Assembly (NCBI RefSeq): GCF_041146795.1
Contig: NC_135180.1
Location: 36,502,294 to 36,566,293 of the forward strand
From: Maylandia zebra
Lineage: Eukaryota > Chordata > Actinopteri > Cichliformes > Cichlidae
Direction: 5' to 3'
Length of the DNA: 64,000 nt
Position numbers and translations under genes: made by a program. The notes under the pieces are model-generated. The model did not search any database and was not told where the DNA came from. It saw nothing but the letters and a program-made list of their open reading frames with translations. Shown one piece after another: positions 1 through 10,532 of this stretch (position 1 is its first letter; each line of letters starts with the position of its first letter).

Positions 1-2949
1 CCGCTGCTCTTAGCTTCATCAGCATACATCTTTCTCGCTGTCAGAGCCAGTTCATTAACAAGACTGTTGAAAATAGAAATAGATTTTTTTTTAACCTACA
101 AGCATTCAGTCACTTAACAGTGTCATGTCATAAATTTCTTTGAAACTTGTCCCAATTGTAAATCATGCTGCTGGCTCACCTTTGGCTGCCGATGACCTTC
201 GGGAGTCTCTGGAGTGTTCCAACATCTGCTGCAAGTCCAATATCAACCTCCTATGGAGCCAAAGCAGAGGGCATCATCAATGCTACATTTAGCAAACAGA
301 ATCTCAAGATCTAGTGTGTAATCTCTGCTCAAAACCTTGCTGTAGGATATGACAGGTCAAAGAGATCAAGATCTGTGAAATTGTTTAACACAAATCTTCA
401 TAAGTTGGTCTTAATTGAATCAGCTATCTATTCCATGCTTTCCCAATTGTCCTCACCACAGTGATAAAATCAGATGATTATACCTTAACTTGGAACCAGG
501 CGTCCTGGGTGCACAGGCGAATGTCACAGGCTGTAATCATGTCAACACCTGCCAGAGAAAACACCACCTACGGTTAACTCACCGAAGCTCCTTTCTCCAC
601 CAAACTCAATGCGTCAAACACCTCCACAACCAAGAAGCCTGTATCACAGCCTGTGGGTTTCCCTGGCTCCTGCTAGCATCATGTCCATGCAGTAAACTAA
701 CCAGTTATATATCAAAGCTTGAAAACATAGTATTTTCAAATGTCTTGTTGTCTTCTAGGGTCAAGTCGAAAGCAGCCATGGGGAAGAGGGGCATATGTAT
801 AGTTTCAGCCACCGCCTTCAGAACACAGCAAATCTCCTTGGGGAGATATTTCAATTCAAATTCATCCATACCACAAACACGTTGGACTGGTCCAGCTGAA
901 TGACTCAATTAGGAATTTTAGGGGATTTGAAGCTTTTCACACAGTGGCTACAGCTTCTTATATCTGCACACTTCTCAAAGCATCATCCTCCTAACTTCAA
1001 GTGTTAAAATGCATAAAACAAAGGCTTAAAAAACAAACGAACATTCATTTATTTCTTCTTGGCTGTAAATGCGTTTATTTCTGCTGTAAAGTTGGACATT
1101 TTAACACGAGACTCTTTGGGAATTCACTCCCTTTTGCAGCCAGACTCAAGCAGACATTCGAGGAACTTTAGTGTTTTTCTAACTCCTGTACCTTAAGATG
1201 ATTCACTACAGCACTGTAATCTTTACAATGTCCTACCTGCTCCTACACAGGCTCCATGGATGGCCACCACAACAGGCTTCGGGCACTGCGAGAACACAAT
1301 TCAAGAGGAAACGTACTTTAATGATAGTGAGGGAGAATTTGTAAGGAAGGGAAGCTTGGTGCACGCTGGGTCCTACTGCTCTTACACTACAGACATTAAC
1401 AGTGTGACAGTGTATCTTGTATTGAGTTCTTACTGTTGTTTCATGCAGGTCACACAGATGAGCAATGCCAATGGAAAAAAATATAATTTCATTACAAAAA
1501 CTGGAATTTTAAAGACAAAATAACCATAAAATAAATCCTATGTTTGTAACTTCTAATCTGTCCTAAGGCTTTCTTTGGCTGAAGTAAGATTTCCACCATT
1601 CATCATTTATCCAATTCATAGCCAGGGTTGGTGGGGGGATTAAGTCTATCCCAGCTGACCCATGGTAAAAACTGATGACTGAATTTTAAAAGATAGCAAT
1701 ATAACAGTGGACATGAATGCAAAATGAGCTTTCATGAACCCTAATATTGTTAATATAACTTATCTTGATTTAGAGAGGCAACATCTGAGCAAGAAGCACA
1801 GTTCAGGAACCTTCCTGATAAAATCTGATAATTCAGTCACACCTCATGTTTGTGACTGGTTCAGTCTTCTCACTCTTTACATTAATAATGCGCTCTGACC
1901 TTCTCTATGACGGAGAAGGTCTCTTGGAATTTCCTAATCTTTTTTTTTAACCCCCAGGAGATTCTGGCTGTGTCGTCTCCTTCTGGTTGAAGTACATTGT
2001 TCATCATGTCCATGAGATCGATACCTGCGCATTAACACAGATGAGATTTTACACACTGATTATACTCCACTGAGAGAAGAGAACAGAGGTTTTAATATTC
2101 TGTATACCCACCAGCTGTGAAGAGCTTCCCTGCTCCAGAAACTACCACTGCTCTGCACTCGGGGTCCTCAGAGAGCTCATTAAAGCAGGTCACCATCTCA
2201 CTGGCAGAGAAACACAAGTTCAGATCAGTGTTCACCCAAATAATAATTTAGCTTTTAATTCCAGTGATTAGTTTGACTTTTTGAGCTCTTTTATGTCTGA
2301 TAATTTAACACTTTTAGAGTTCCATGTATTAGCATTATATTTTTTATTCACACTAAATGATGCAATATTGATTCTCAACGATTCACGAAATAGTAATAGT
2401 CTGAATATTGTGTTCACTTGTTTGTAGGGAATGACTGTATTTATTTAAACTCTTGTATGTGCTTCTCTCCTGATCAGAGGACTGAATACGTTTGGGAGCT
2501 AGCCTACTTGCTGGTCTGTGCTGTTACACAACGAGGGTTGCAGGATGAATGAAAACAAAAACAAACTTATACAAGTGCTTTTCCCCCCCTCACACACTAT
2601 ACTCCCAGCATAAGTAAGAGAAGCCAGCTGAGGTAAATACATGCTGGGTATGATGAACCTTCTCTTTATTTTCACCAAGATAAATAAGGAATATGGACAA
2701 TATGGACTTTCTAACTGAATATAAACTGTGAGACAGGTTCCAGCATCCAGGTATAATATATAGCATTTGTCATGCCTCTGACACTGTGTAAAATATGTAT
2801 ATATGTAATTCTGATTCCTGCCTCCAGAAAGCACTGTTCATGGCATTGCGTTTCTCAGGCCGGTGAAGTTCAACATGCGTGATGGACTCTGTAGGACGAC
2901 TGATGGCCAGGGTTGTGTACGGAGGGGTGGCACCACCTGAAGATGACAT
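1..2949 (-). CDS. ech1: ech1 copy A, delta(3,5)-delta(2,4)-dienoyl-CoA isomerase (partial, left edge)
   Basis: Minus-strand crotonase-family gene, cut by the window edge before its last two exons. It mirrors the complete copy at 10741-14302 almost base for base. The start ATG is at 2949-2947 and exon 1 ends at 2822. Later exons fall near 2112-2200, 1900-2025, 1237-1285, 484-548, 180-250 and 1-62. Visible residues match the family: HRPEKRNAMN near the N-terminus, an FTAG-IDLMDM oxyanion region, ACDIR, and EVDIGLAADVGTLQRLPK, which carries the catalytic Glu and Asp. Known role of the family: isomerises 3,5-dienoyl-CoA to 2,4-dienoyl-CoA during beta-oxidation of unsaturated fatty acids, in mitochondria and peroxisomes. 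All visible exons are open. Compared with copy B the first exon has Gly for Val and the upstream frame Arg for Trp. Whether this copy is complete lies outside the window. Confidence 0.9.
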
Positions 2950-3157
2950 GGCTCTGGCCACAGTTTGACTAGGCAACCGCAACCCCTTATCTAAGAAGAA
3001 AAAACAGAGCAACATTAGACTGTGGCCGAGAAGCAAGAGTCGTGAAAGCTACAAGGCTACAATGGACTATTCATAGGCCTTTTCTCATCTTTACCATTTT
3101 GTATCTTACTTACATTCAAGGCCTCAACTCACCTGTACACCTCAGTATTGGTTCAGT
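1..3157. repeat. Left arm of the ech1 palindrome (about 3.16 kb)
   Basis: The reverse complement of this segment matches 10533-13691 base for base, with about ten substitutions and a few homopolymer length changes by eye, roughly 99.6% identity. Base 1 pairs with 13691 and base 3157 with 10533. It contains ech1 exons 1 to 7. Homology may continue left of the window. Confidence 0.95.
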
Positions 3158-3564
3158 TTTACAATAAAGTGGTACAGTTTTACAGTAATTGCAATAGTTA
3201 TTGAAAGGAAGAGGATACAACTAGCACAGACCTATAACAACTGGACAATAGAAGAAAAAATAAATATTGTCTGGCCTGAGTCTCGATTCTGATCTTGGTG
3301 CAAAGAACATGTTGCCTCGCAGCAGTGGTTTCACTAAGCATCTTCTGAATACTACGTCTATCTGAGTGTTGTTGCTGACCATGTCCATCCCTTTATCACC
3401 ACAGTGTACCCATCCTGTGATGGCTGTGTACAGCAGGATAACAAGCCATGTCACATGTTTCCAGTACCTTGGTGAATCTGTGACATGAAGAATTAAGGTA
3501 GTTCTGAAGGTAAAAAGGAGTCCAACCTACACTAGGAACCTAATAAAGTAGCTGGTGAGTATAA
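3158..3564 (+). mobile_element. Internally deleted Tc1/mariner element, left copy
   Basis: Plus-strand fragments of a common fish Tc1-type transposon: a piece encoding CAA/ACTGGACAATAGAAG-like transposase sequence at 3237-3290, a piece at 3362-3450 (TTGCTGACCATGTCCATCC...), and the 3' end with the inverted terminal repeat CCTAATAAAGTAGCTGGTGAG near 3538-3560. The transposase frame is destroyed by deletions. The 3' end is shared, in inverted orientation, with 9787-9950. Confidence 0.75.
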
Positions 3565-3830
3565 ATAAAGAAAAAAGTCAAGATATGATTAACAAAATTA
3601 AAACAAATATATAATGGGGTCATTAATCACCGCAACTCTGTCAATTTAACCGCTAAAATAGTAATTTCGTTTAAGCAAGTGATCAGTCCACCACTATTTA
3701 TTCATGTTTTTCCACAGTCAACTCCCTTTTCTCACTTCTAGCTACTCAAATGCAGATATTGTTTGAAGAAAAAAGAAAAAACATATTTATACACTATTAA
3801 ACTATATAAAATACATGGAGCAGAAAATCA
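3565..3830. repeat. Older, diverged inverted repeat, left segment
   Basis: Noncoding sequence whose reverse complement aligns with about 9520-9786 at an estimated 85-90% identity, clearly lower than the ech1 arms. It suggests that the inverted duplication once extended further inward. Confidence 0.7.
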
Positions 3831-4236
3831 ACATTTATGACAAATTAAAATCACTACTATAACCTGTATAAAGTACACATTTTCTTGCGCTTCTACTCTG
3901 GACTTTACGGCAGCGCTTATTCTCCTTCATTGCTGATCGCAAAGAACAGTTATGCTCAGATGGAAAGATGATGCAATATTTGAGTAATTGTGTTGAACTA
4001 GAGCATAATTCCCTCCCTTCATTTTTGTGGAATATGCAGACGATAGAGATGAAACTTCCAGACGTAGTTTGAGTCGTTGGACGAGAGAAAGAATGCGTCG
4101 AAAGTTTCACGTGAACTTTCAAGGATGATTTTTAATGAATTTTTGAATATGATGCAATCAGACTGTCTAAATGAAATCTGTTCGTATGTGTGCGCGAGTT
4201 TGCGATTAGCAATGAAGGTGAAAGGGCGCTGCAGTA

Positions 4237-5425
4237 TAGTGATGGGATTTCCGGCTCTTTTTAGAGAACCGGCTCTTTCGGTTCCAAACCGGCTCTTCAG
4301 GTTGTTTTGTTGCTTCAATTAATTTATTATTAACAATAATATAAAATTATGCACAAAAGGAATTACCAATGTAAAAAAAAAGTGGTTTTATTTATATAGA
4401 AATATATGCGGTGGCCTCTAGAGACAAAACACGTACAAACTCCAAAACACATTTCTAGCATGAACTGAACTTCCAAAACAGAGCTACCCAGATCACTTAA
4501 ATTACACAATTGAAAGCATGAAAGCATATGTGTATTGTTTGTGTATTTATACACAAGCATTCATATATAGTCAAATAATAAAAAAAAAAAAAAAAAAAAA
4601 AAAAAAGTTCATTTACCTGTTACTACCACACACCAAATCCGGTCATTGGTACTTGCTGGCTTGTGTAGCCACTAGGTAACAAAAGCTCAACACTGCCCCT
4701 AGCATCCTGGAGCACTTCGGTTGTATTTTATACGTGTTTTGAGTTTTTATGTGCTTCTGAGTTTTTACGTGTTTTTACGTGTTTTGGAGTTTTTACGTGC
4801 TTCGGAGTTCGTACATGATTTGAAGTTTGTATGTGCTTTGTCTGTAGGGGCCACCGTAAATATACTTTTATTTATTCACTCCACATAAAATGTAATAAAT
4901 AAATCATATAATACAAAAATCAACTATTCACATTTCAACTTTTAACTATTTAAATTTTCAGCTTTTTCCTTTTACAAATTTAAAGTGAAACAACACAAAA
5001 CACTGCAAACCACAACACAATTAAATATAAATTATAATATGAAAACAAAAAGAACATTCATATTCTCTGTCATATGGGCCTGCATGACTAACTTTCTGAA
5101 TCCTTTATCATCTGCAACTGAAAATAGTTGTGGATGATTACTATACCTTTCTAATGTGAGGTTGTTGTCCCTGGCTCTTTCTCTGTCTCTCCCTCCCGCT
5201 CTGTTCCTGTGCTACTGAATGTAACTACCGCCCCTCCCTCCTCTGCCCAGCATAAAGCACAAGGCTCGCATGCTGAGTGAAGCGGGAAAAAAAAGTGCGA
5301 GAGAGAGAGAGGGTGAGAGAAAGAAAAAAAAAAAACCCATGGCTCGTGATAAGGCACCGGCTCGCGTCGTTCACGTCAAAGAGCCGGCTCTAAGAGCCAT
5401 TTCGTTCGCGACCGACCCATCACTA
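4237..5425. mobile_element. Non-autonomous hAT element with perfect 8-bp target duplication
   Basis: Terminal inverted repeats TAGTGATGGG and CCCATCACTA are flanked on both sides by the exact 8-bp duplication CTGCAGTA (4229-4236 and 5426-5433). Sub-terminal CGGCTCTTT-type repeats are also present. The 1.19-kb interior has no transposase. It is inserted inside a foldback-like repeat and itself contains a smaller element. Confidence 0.9.
4405..4862. mobile_element. Miniature inverted-repeat element nested in the hAT element
   Basis: The left end GCGGTGGCCTCTAGAGACAA and the right end TTGTCTGTAGGGGCCACCGT are near-complementary, with tandem GAGTTTTTACGTG(C/T)TT-like units next to the right end and a poly(A) run at 4579-4606 inside. 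It is a common fish miniature element by appearance; the family name is not assigned. Confidence 0.65.
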
Positions 5426-6489
5426 CTGCAGTAAAGCCTAGTGCAAAAGTGCAAGAAAATTTAGGCGGCGGAAAAGAGGTGGCTGCTTCACCGCGGCTCA
5501 CAAATGACGGCTTGACCGTCACTTGACCGCGATCTTACAAACCACTGAAGCTGCACTGACGAGCTTTCACCCACTTATCCCTATAAAAGGTTTTGTGCAT
5601 CGACACACGGCTCCGAGCTAAAACAGCGACAAACATTCAGAACATCCGGTGTATTTTCACACGCTTTTATGGGTTTCCCTACTAATTAACAACAAAGTTA
5701 AAATAATAATAAAAAAATACAAACAAATCACCGACACTTACATTTGGTGACAGCTGACCTGAAAACCACTGCCAACATCGCCCTTTGAACGGTGCAGAGT
5801 CCAGACCGTTTAGCGAGGCTGCATACAGAAACAATCATTCACTTCACCTGGCCCTCTGGACATTAGCCAGTTAGCTTTGCTAAAGCTAAGTAGTTATCAG
5901 CAGGGATCTTACGTGAGTTAATCGGTAGTTCACCGGTTATCCTTCGCACAAACAGCAGACATACAGCGTGGCTTTACTTAACAAATGTTAACGCACAGCT
6001 CATTAAATGAACCCGTGACGTCACTATGTGAACTATAAACAATTCGAACATTCCCTAGCTAAGTTAGCACTGGCGCTGCCGTAAAGCCTAGTGTAGAAGC
6101 GAAAGAAAACTTATGCGTCAGATAAGAGGCGGCTGGCTTCACTGCAGATCACAAATGACGGTTCACTTGACCGTGTTCACTAAACAGTCTGGACTCTGCA
6201 GGGTTCAAAAGGCGATGTTAGCGATGGTTTTCAGGTCAGCTGTCACTAGATGTAAGTGTCTATAATTTGTTTATATTTTATTATTTTACTTTAGATGTTG
6301 TGTTAAGTAGTAGTAAAACGTATCAAATCGTGTGAAAATACACTGCATGTTTTGAATGTTTGTCGCTGTTTTAGCGCGGAGCCGTGTGTTGAAGTTCTGG
6401 AGTCAAAAATTGGAAACAAAACCTTTTATAAAGATAAGTGGGTGAAAGGTCGTCACTGCAGCTTCAGTGTTTCGTAAGGTGCAGGGCTC

Positions 6490-7440
6490 ACTTTGTGTTC
6501 TTTAATTTCACCCCTATGAAATATAAAGAGTCTTTTCAAAAACCAACCAGAAAACATTACACAGCTTCGAGAATACACGACTGAGGCAGGCTGGTCCTAA
6601 TATTAAGATACCTTTATTAACTGCATTTGTTAAAATAAAAAAACTTTTAAAAAAAGAACAGAGCACAATAAAAGTTGACTGTGGCATGTCCTATCCTGTA
6701 ATACTATCCTAAATTAAATAAAACCACCATACATTGAACTGGACTTGCCAGTAGCTAAGGACCATGAGAGAAGAAAATCACACGTGCAAACCAACTCTAC
6801 ACCCCAGGTGCCGTACAACAAAAGTAGTGTGGAAAACGACCCACAACCGAAGGTCCCACAGATACTGAGTATCCTCAATTCACTGCATTAAAAAAAAAGT
6901 CATAGGTAATAGGGCACTTAACATCAGACGCATTGCTCACAGTGAAACTACAAAATGTACTCCCAACATAATAAAAACACAGACGATATTTGATCCCAGC
7001 GCACTCCAAAAAGGAATGACGCTCTCTCTGACGAATGGTACAAATCAAATGTGCAGGTACAAATGTCACTGTAAACAAACACCAGAAACGTAAAGGATCC
7101 CCAGAGTCTGGCTACGTGGTCAAACCAAATATAAACAGTGTCACAAAACTGTAGACGGTACAAGACAGCAGTTCCTTAAAGGACGGGGCCAAACGGCAGC
7201 TGCTGCAGACGTTTCCCTCAGCTTGACTGGGCCGAAACGATCAACACTGCACGCCGAACAGGCTACAGTGGGCAGCAATTAAATCCCTGCCGGTAGAAGG
7301 GCAGCCGCCCTCTCCAAAACGGCAGAAAATAAATACACGGCCACTCTGTAACTGTACAGCCTGAAAAGTACAGTTACAGTACATTAGTGTCTAATACCTC
7401 ACTCACAAATTGAGCAATAAATTGGGAAAGCTTCTCTTAT
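6490..7440. other. Unassigned AT-rich spacer, possibly an old 3' untranslated region
   Basis: No open exon structure was found on either strand. On the minus strand an AATAAA (6610-6616 complement) lies at the right distance to end a transcript, and 7140-7340 is more GC-rich than its surroundings. A relic 3' UTR or retrocopy is possible but not shown. Confidence 0.25.
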
Positions 7441-7940
7441 TCTGATTCTTTTTCTTCTTCAGATTATTTATTGGTGGTTGACAAACAACAAAATGTTGCA
7501 TTACCGCCACCTACTGGTGTGGAGTGTGGACCGAAATGTCAAAAATAAAAATCCATTCAAAGCTTCCCAAGCAAACTAGTCTGCCTTAAAAAACCAAAAT
7601 ATGGCCTGATAACATTCACTTCTCAAGTTCTTACGAAATAAATCAACCAAGTCCACTTTCATGTAGCCAAGCTTTTTGATTAATTGTCTTCTCTCTGCAT
7701 CATATTTCTAACAATGCAATAAAACTTGTTCTGTTGTTTCCTGTTCTCTGTTGCAGTCACACTCCCCTGTACTGTGTTTTCCTATTAAAAACAATGCGCT
7801 ATTCAAACCTGTGTGTCCAAATCTAAGTCGAGATATAACTGTCTCCTCTCCCCTGTTCCTTCCTGTGCTTCTCATTTCTCCTATTTTTCCTTTGGATTTT
7901 GTAAAACCATCGCCCTCTCCTAGAGATGACATGTGGCGGG
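7440..7940 (-). mobile_element. LINE 3' fragment (C-terminal zinc-knuckle region of ORF2)
   Basis: The minus-strand frame reads GEETVISRLRFGHTGLNSAL followed by a GECDCN...EQVLLHC cysteine/histidine motif. This is typical of the end of non-LTR retrotransposon ORF2 proteins, downstream of the reverse transcriptase. A related relic lies at about 9260-9440 (REETIINKIRTGHCFLNGTL). It has no promoter or intact reverse transcriptase. Confidence 0.7.
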
Positions 7941-7959
7941 CTTTGATTTACATATAAAC

Positions 7960-9240
7960 TCAGAAATATCAGATAAATCAGGAAGATCAAAGGTGGAAAG
8001 GGGCTGAAAATGGAGAAAAGGTTCTGGAGAGGGGGTAGACACAGCATTTGAACTGAGTTGCCGGATGAATGTTATTCATTTTTGTAGTGAAGAACAGCAT
8101 CAAGGAGTTACAGATTTCAGAAGAATAGAAGTGTGGTGGTAAAGCGTTGGGGGGCTGAAGAAGTTTTTTGAGAAGTGAAAACATAGTCCTGGAGCTACTC
8201 TCACAAGAAGTGATAATACCAGAGTAGAAGCTTTGTTTGGCCTGATTGATGGAGTCTTTATATTGGAGTACATGATATTTATAGATTTCTGCGTCAACAG
8301 TTAAAGCAGATTTCTTATAACTACGCTCTAGCTGCCGAGCTTTGGCCTTCAAAACTCGGAGGTCAGAGGTAAACTAGGCAGCAGAGCGAGCGAAGGAAAC
8401 AGTGAGTTTTTACAGGAGCCAGAGAATCAAGGACAATGAGTAAACAATTATTATTATATAACAACAGATCATCGGGGGTAGAATAGAAGACAGGATTGGG
8501 AATATTGTCCAATCTGGTAACGAGAATGTCCATATCAATGTTCTTGATGTTGCAGAACGAAATTAGGCGGGTTGGCTTGGTAGAAGCGCAACAGAGAGTG
8601 AGGTTAAATGAAAGGAGGAAGTGGTCAGTTGTGGGGATTTCAGCAGCAGAAAGATTCGAGGGAGTAAGACCAGAACAGCAGACCAAGTTCAAGGTGTGTC
8701 CTTTTTAGTGAGTGGGAAAGTTGACAAACTGTTTGAATTCAAAGCCCTTGAGACAGGAGGAAATGTCTCTGGTGAGCAGAAGGTTATTATTTTCGATATG
8801 AATGTTGACATCTCCTATCAAAGTAACATTTGGGGAGAGAGATGAAAGGTGGGTTAGTAGGTTCGCAAAGTCACTGAGGTTAGGTTTGGGGGGGCAGTAT
8901 ACAGTAGCTATGATGGTGGGAATAGGTCCAGTCAGCTCACTTAAAAGTCACTCTAGAGAACTAAATCGATCAAAATTAACTGGCAGGACTTTCAAGTGCT
9001 GGCGAAAAATGATCGCGGGACCAACCCCACGATCTGAGCAGCAAGGTTTCGAAAAGTAAACAAACCCCAGAGGAGTGGATTCATTCAGTTGAGAAAAGTC
9101 ATCAGGTTGTTGCCAGGTTTCAGTTAAACAGAAAAAGTCAAACTTACAGTCAGATAGGAGCTCTTGGATGAGAGGCCCCTTATTTGTCAGTGAACGGCTG
9201 TTTAGAAGACCGACGCAGAGTCTTCTTTGATTGATATACT
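7960..9240 (-). mobile_element. L2-type LINE fragment (endonuclease to start of reverse transcriptase)
   Basis: Read on the minus strand from 9240, degenerate frames give an AP-endonuclease segment (YCPPKP...LIGDVNIHI at 8800-8920), then CCSGLTPSNLSAAE-IPTTDHFLLSF (8620-8690), and KAKARQLERSYKKSALT (8300-8350) ending in LLQPPNALPPHFYS. This order is that of the L2 clade ORF2. Stops and frameshifts make it inactive. It sits in the centre of the ech1 palindrome. Confidence 0.8.
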
Positions 9241-9259
9241 TCTTTGTTCTGTCATTTCC

Positions 9260-9450
9260 ATAGCATTACACCAACTACAGTTAGATGTTTAACTATCTTA
9301 AAAAGTGTGCCATTCAAAAAGCAATGACCTGTTCTTATTTTATTTATAATTGTCTCCTCCCGGCTACTTATTCCTCTGTTTCCAGTAACTTCATCTGTAT
9401 TTTGTATGAATGGGGAAATGAAGCCTGTGTGGCCTTATACCGACAGACAC
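9260..9450 (-). mobile_element. Second LINE ORF2 C-terminal relic
   Basis: A short minus-strand relic is similar in protein sense to 7708-7900 (SRREETII followed by RTGHCFLNG). It is degenerate and bounded on the right by the diverged inverted repeat. Confidence 0.45.
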
Positions 9451-9519
9451 CACCCTGCAATTAAAGTACAGGGGTGTTTCCACTCAACACAACCTGACAA
9501 GCAGCAAGAATGAGCGGTG

Positions 9520-9786
9520 GAGAGTAGTCCATTTAGCTGCATATAGTTTAATTGCGTATAAATATGCTTTTTCTTTTTTTTTCTTCAAACAAAAGCTGCA
9601 TTTGAGGAGTTAGAAGTGAGGGGAAAAGACTAACTGTGGAAAAACATGGATCAATAGTGGTGGACTGCTCACTTTCTTAAACAAAATTACTATTTTAGTG
9701 ATTAAATTAGAGTTGTGGTGATTTATGACTCCATTAGATATTTGTTTTAATTTTGTTTATCATATATTTACTTTTTCCTTTATTTA
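9520..9786. repeat. Older, diverged inverted repeat, right segment
   Basis: Reverse-complement partner of 3565-3830 with frequent substitutions and small indels. Confidence 0.7.
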
Positions 9787-9955
9787 CACTCACCAGCCAC
9801 TTTATTAGGTTCCTAGTGCAGGTTGGACCCCTTTTGCCTTCAGAACTACCTTAATTCTTCATGTCACAGATTCAGCAAGGCGCTGGAAACATGCAACATG
9901 GATGGGTACACTGTGGTCATACAGGGATGGACACACTCAGAATATATACCAAAAT
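9787..9955 (-). mobile_element. Tc1/mariner 3' end, right copy
   Basis: It begins with the terminal repeat CTCACCAGCCACTTTATTAGG and continues into the reverse complement of the transposase C-terminal region. It is homologous to 3420-3564 and truncated at about 9955. Confidence 0.75.
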
Positions 9956-10125
9956 ATTCTTGGGCAAGATACTAAGCCCAGGTTGATCTTTGATGTGTCT
10001 GTCAAGGTATGAATGTGTGCAAAGAAAGCACTTACATAGAAGAAGAAGAAGAATGTTCAAATCAGTGCTCAGAGTAGAAAAGTGCTATATAAAACCAGTC
10101 CATTTACCATATCTACAAATAATGA
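9956..10125. repeat. Dispersed teleost repeat (TCCATTTACCAT-tailed)
   Basis: It shares GGACAAGATACTA..., a GCTCAGAGTAGAAAAGTGCT core and an ATTTACCAT tail with 36608-36798 in med17 intron 1. It is SINE- or LINE-tail-like; the exact family is not assigned. Confidence 0.6.
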
Positions 10126-10532
10126 GTATTGGTCTCCTCTGAAGTCTGTACACGGACTAATCAAGTGCCCTGATTGCTCTCCATTCCTGGACAAGTGCAG
10201 CCTGCAGCTGTGAAATGGTCACTGTGGCTGCTTGTGTTGAACACATCGACTTAGCATGTCCCAGACATTTTCACAGCGAGGTGTACTGGGACTAAATGCT
10301 TGGCTGGACTGTGCAGACATTGTTGTGCTGAAACAGTCACAGGGTGTCACTATGTCGACTCAGATCACCAGTGGTCATCTCATTGACATCCAAGGCTGGA
10401 CATCCATGCCAACTTCAGTCAGTTGTGGAATTGTGGCACTGATGACAATGTTGTGCATACCCTTGTTTTGTTTATTTGTTGTTTATTCGGTGTGTGTCTC
10501 TGTTCTATAATACTGGCTTGAGAACACTGTAG
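10126..10532. other. Unassigned segment between Tc1 relic and right ech1 arm
   Basis: About 400 bp with no counterpart in the left half of the palindrome. It resembles a degenerate transposon remnant in composition, but I recognise no family and no gene. Confidence 0.3.

Larger units (their letters stand above)
3860..6490. repeat. Cluster of foldback-like repeats flanking inserted transposons
   Basis: A motif around GCGCTGC(C/A)GTAAAG with flanking AGCAATGAAGG recurs at about 3875-3930 (reverse), 4213-4236 joined to 5434, and 6075-6100 (forward). Bases 5434-5535 repeat directly as 6085-6185. Bases 5556-5830 repeat in inverted orientation as about 6190-6480. I infer one palindromic element family present in several orientations; no coding region is visible. 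Confidence 0.6.

Noticed and set aside
490-908. Open frames shared by both palindrome arms (137 and 67 codons)
   Set aside because: They lie in ech1 intron and exon shadow. Their conservation between arms reflects DNA identity, not selection on protein.
4237-5425. Endogenous retrovirus or LTR element in the palindrome centre
   Set aside because: The repeats are short and inverted with 8-bp duplications (hAT), not direct LTRs. No gag, pol or env signature was seen.
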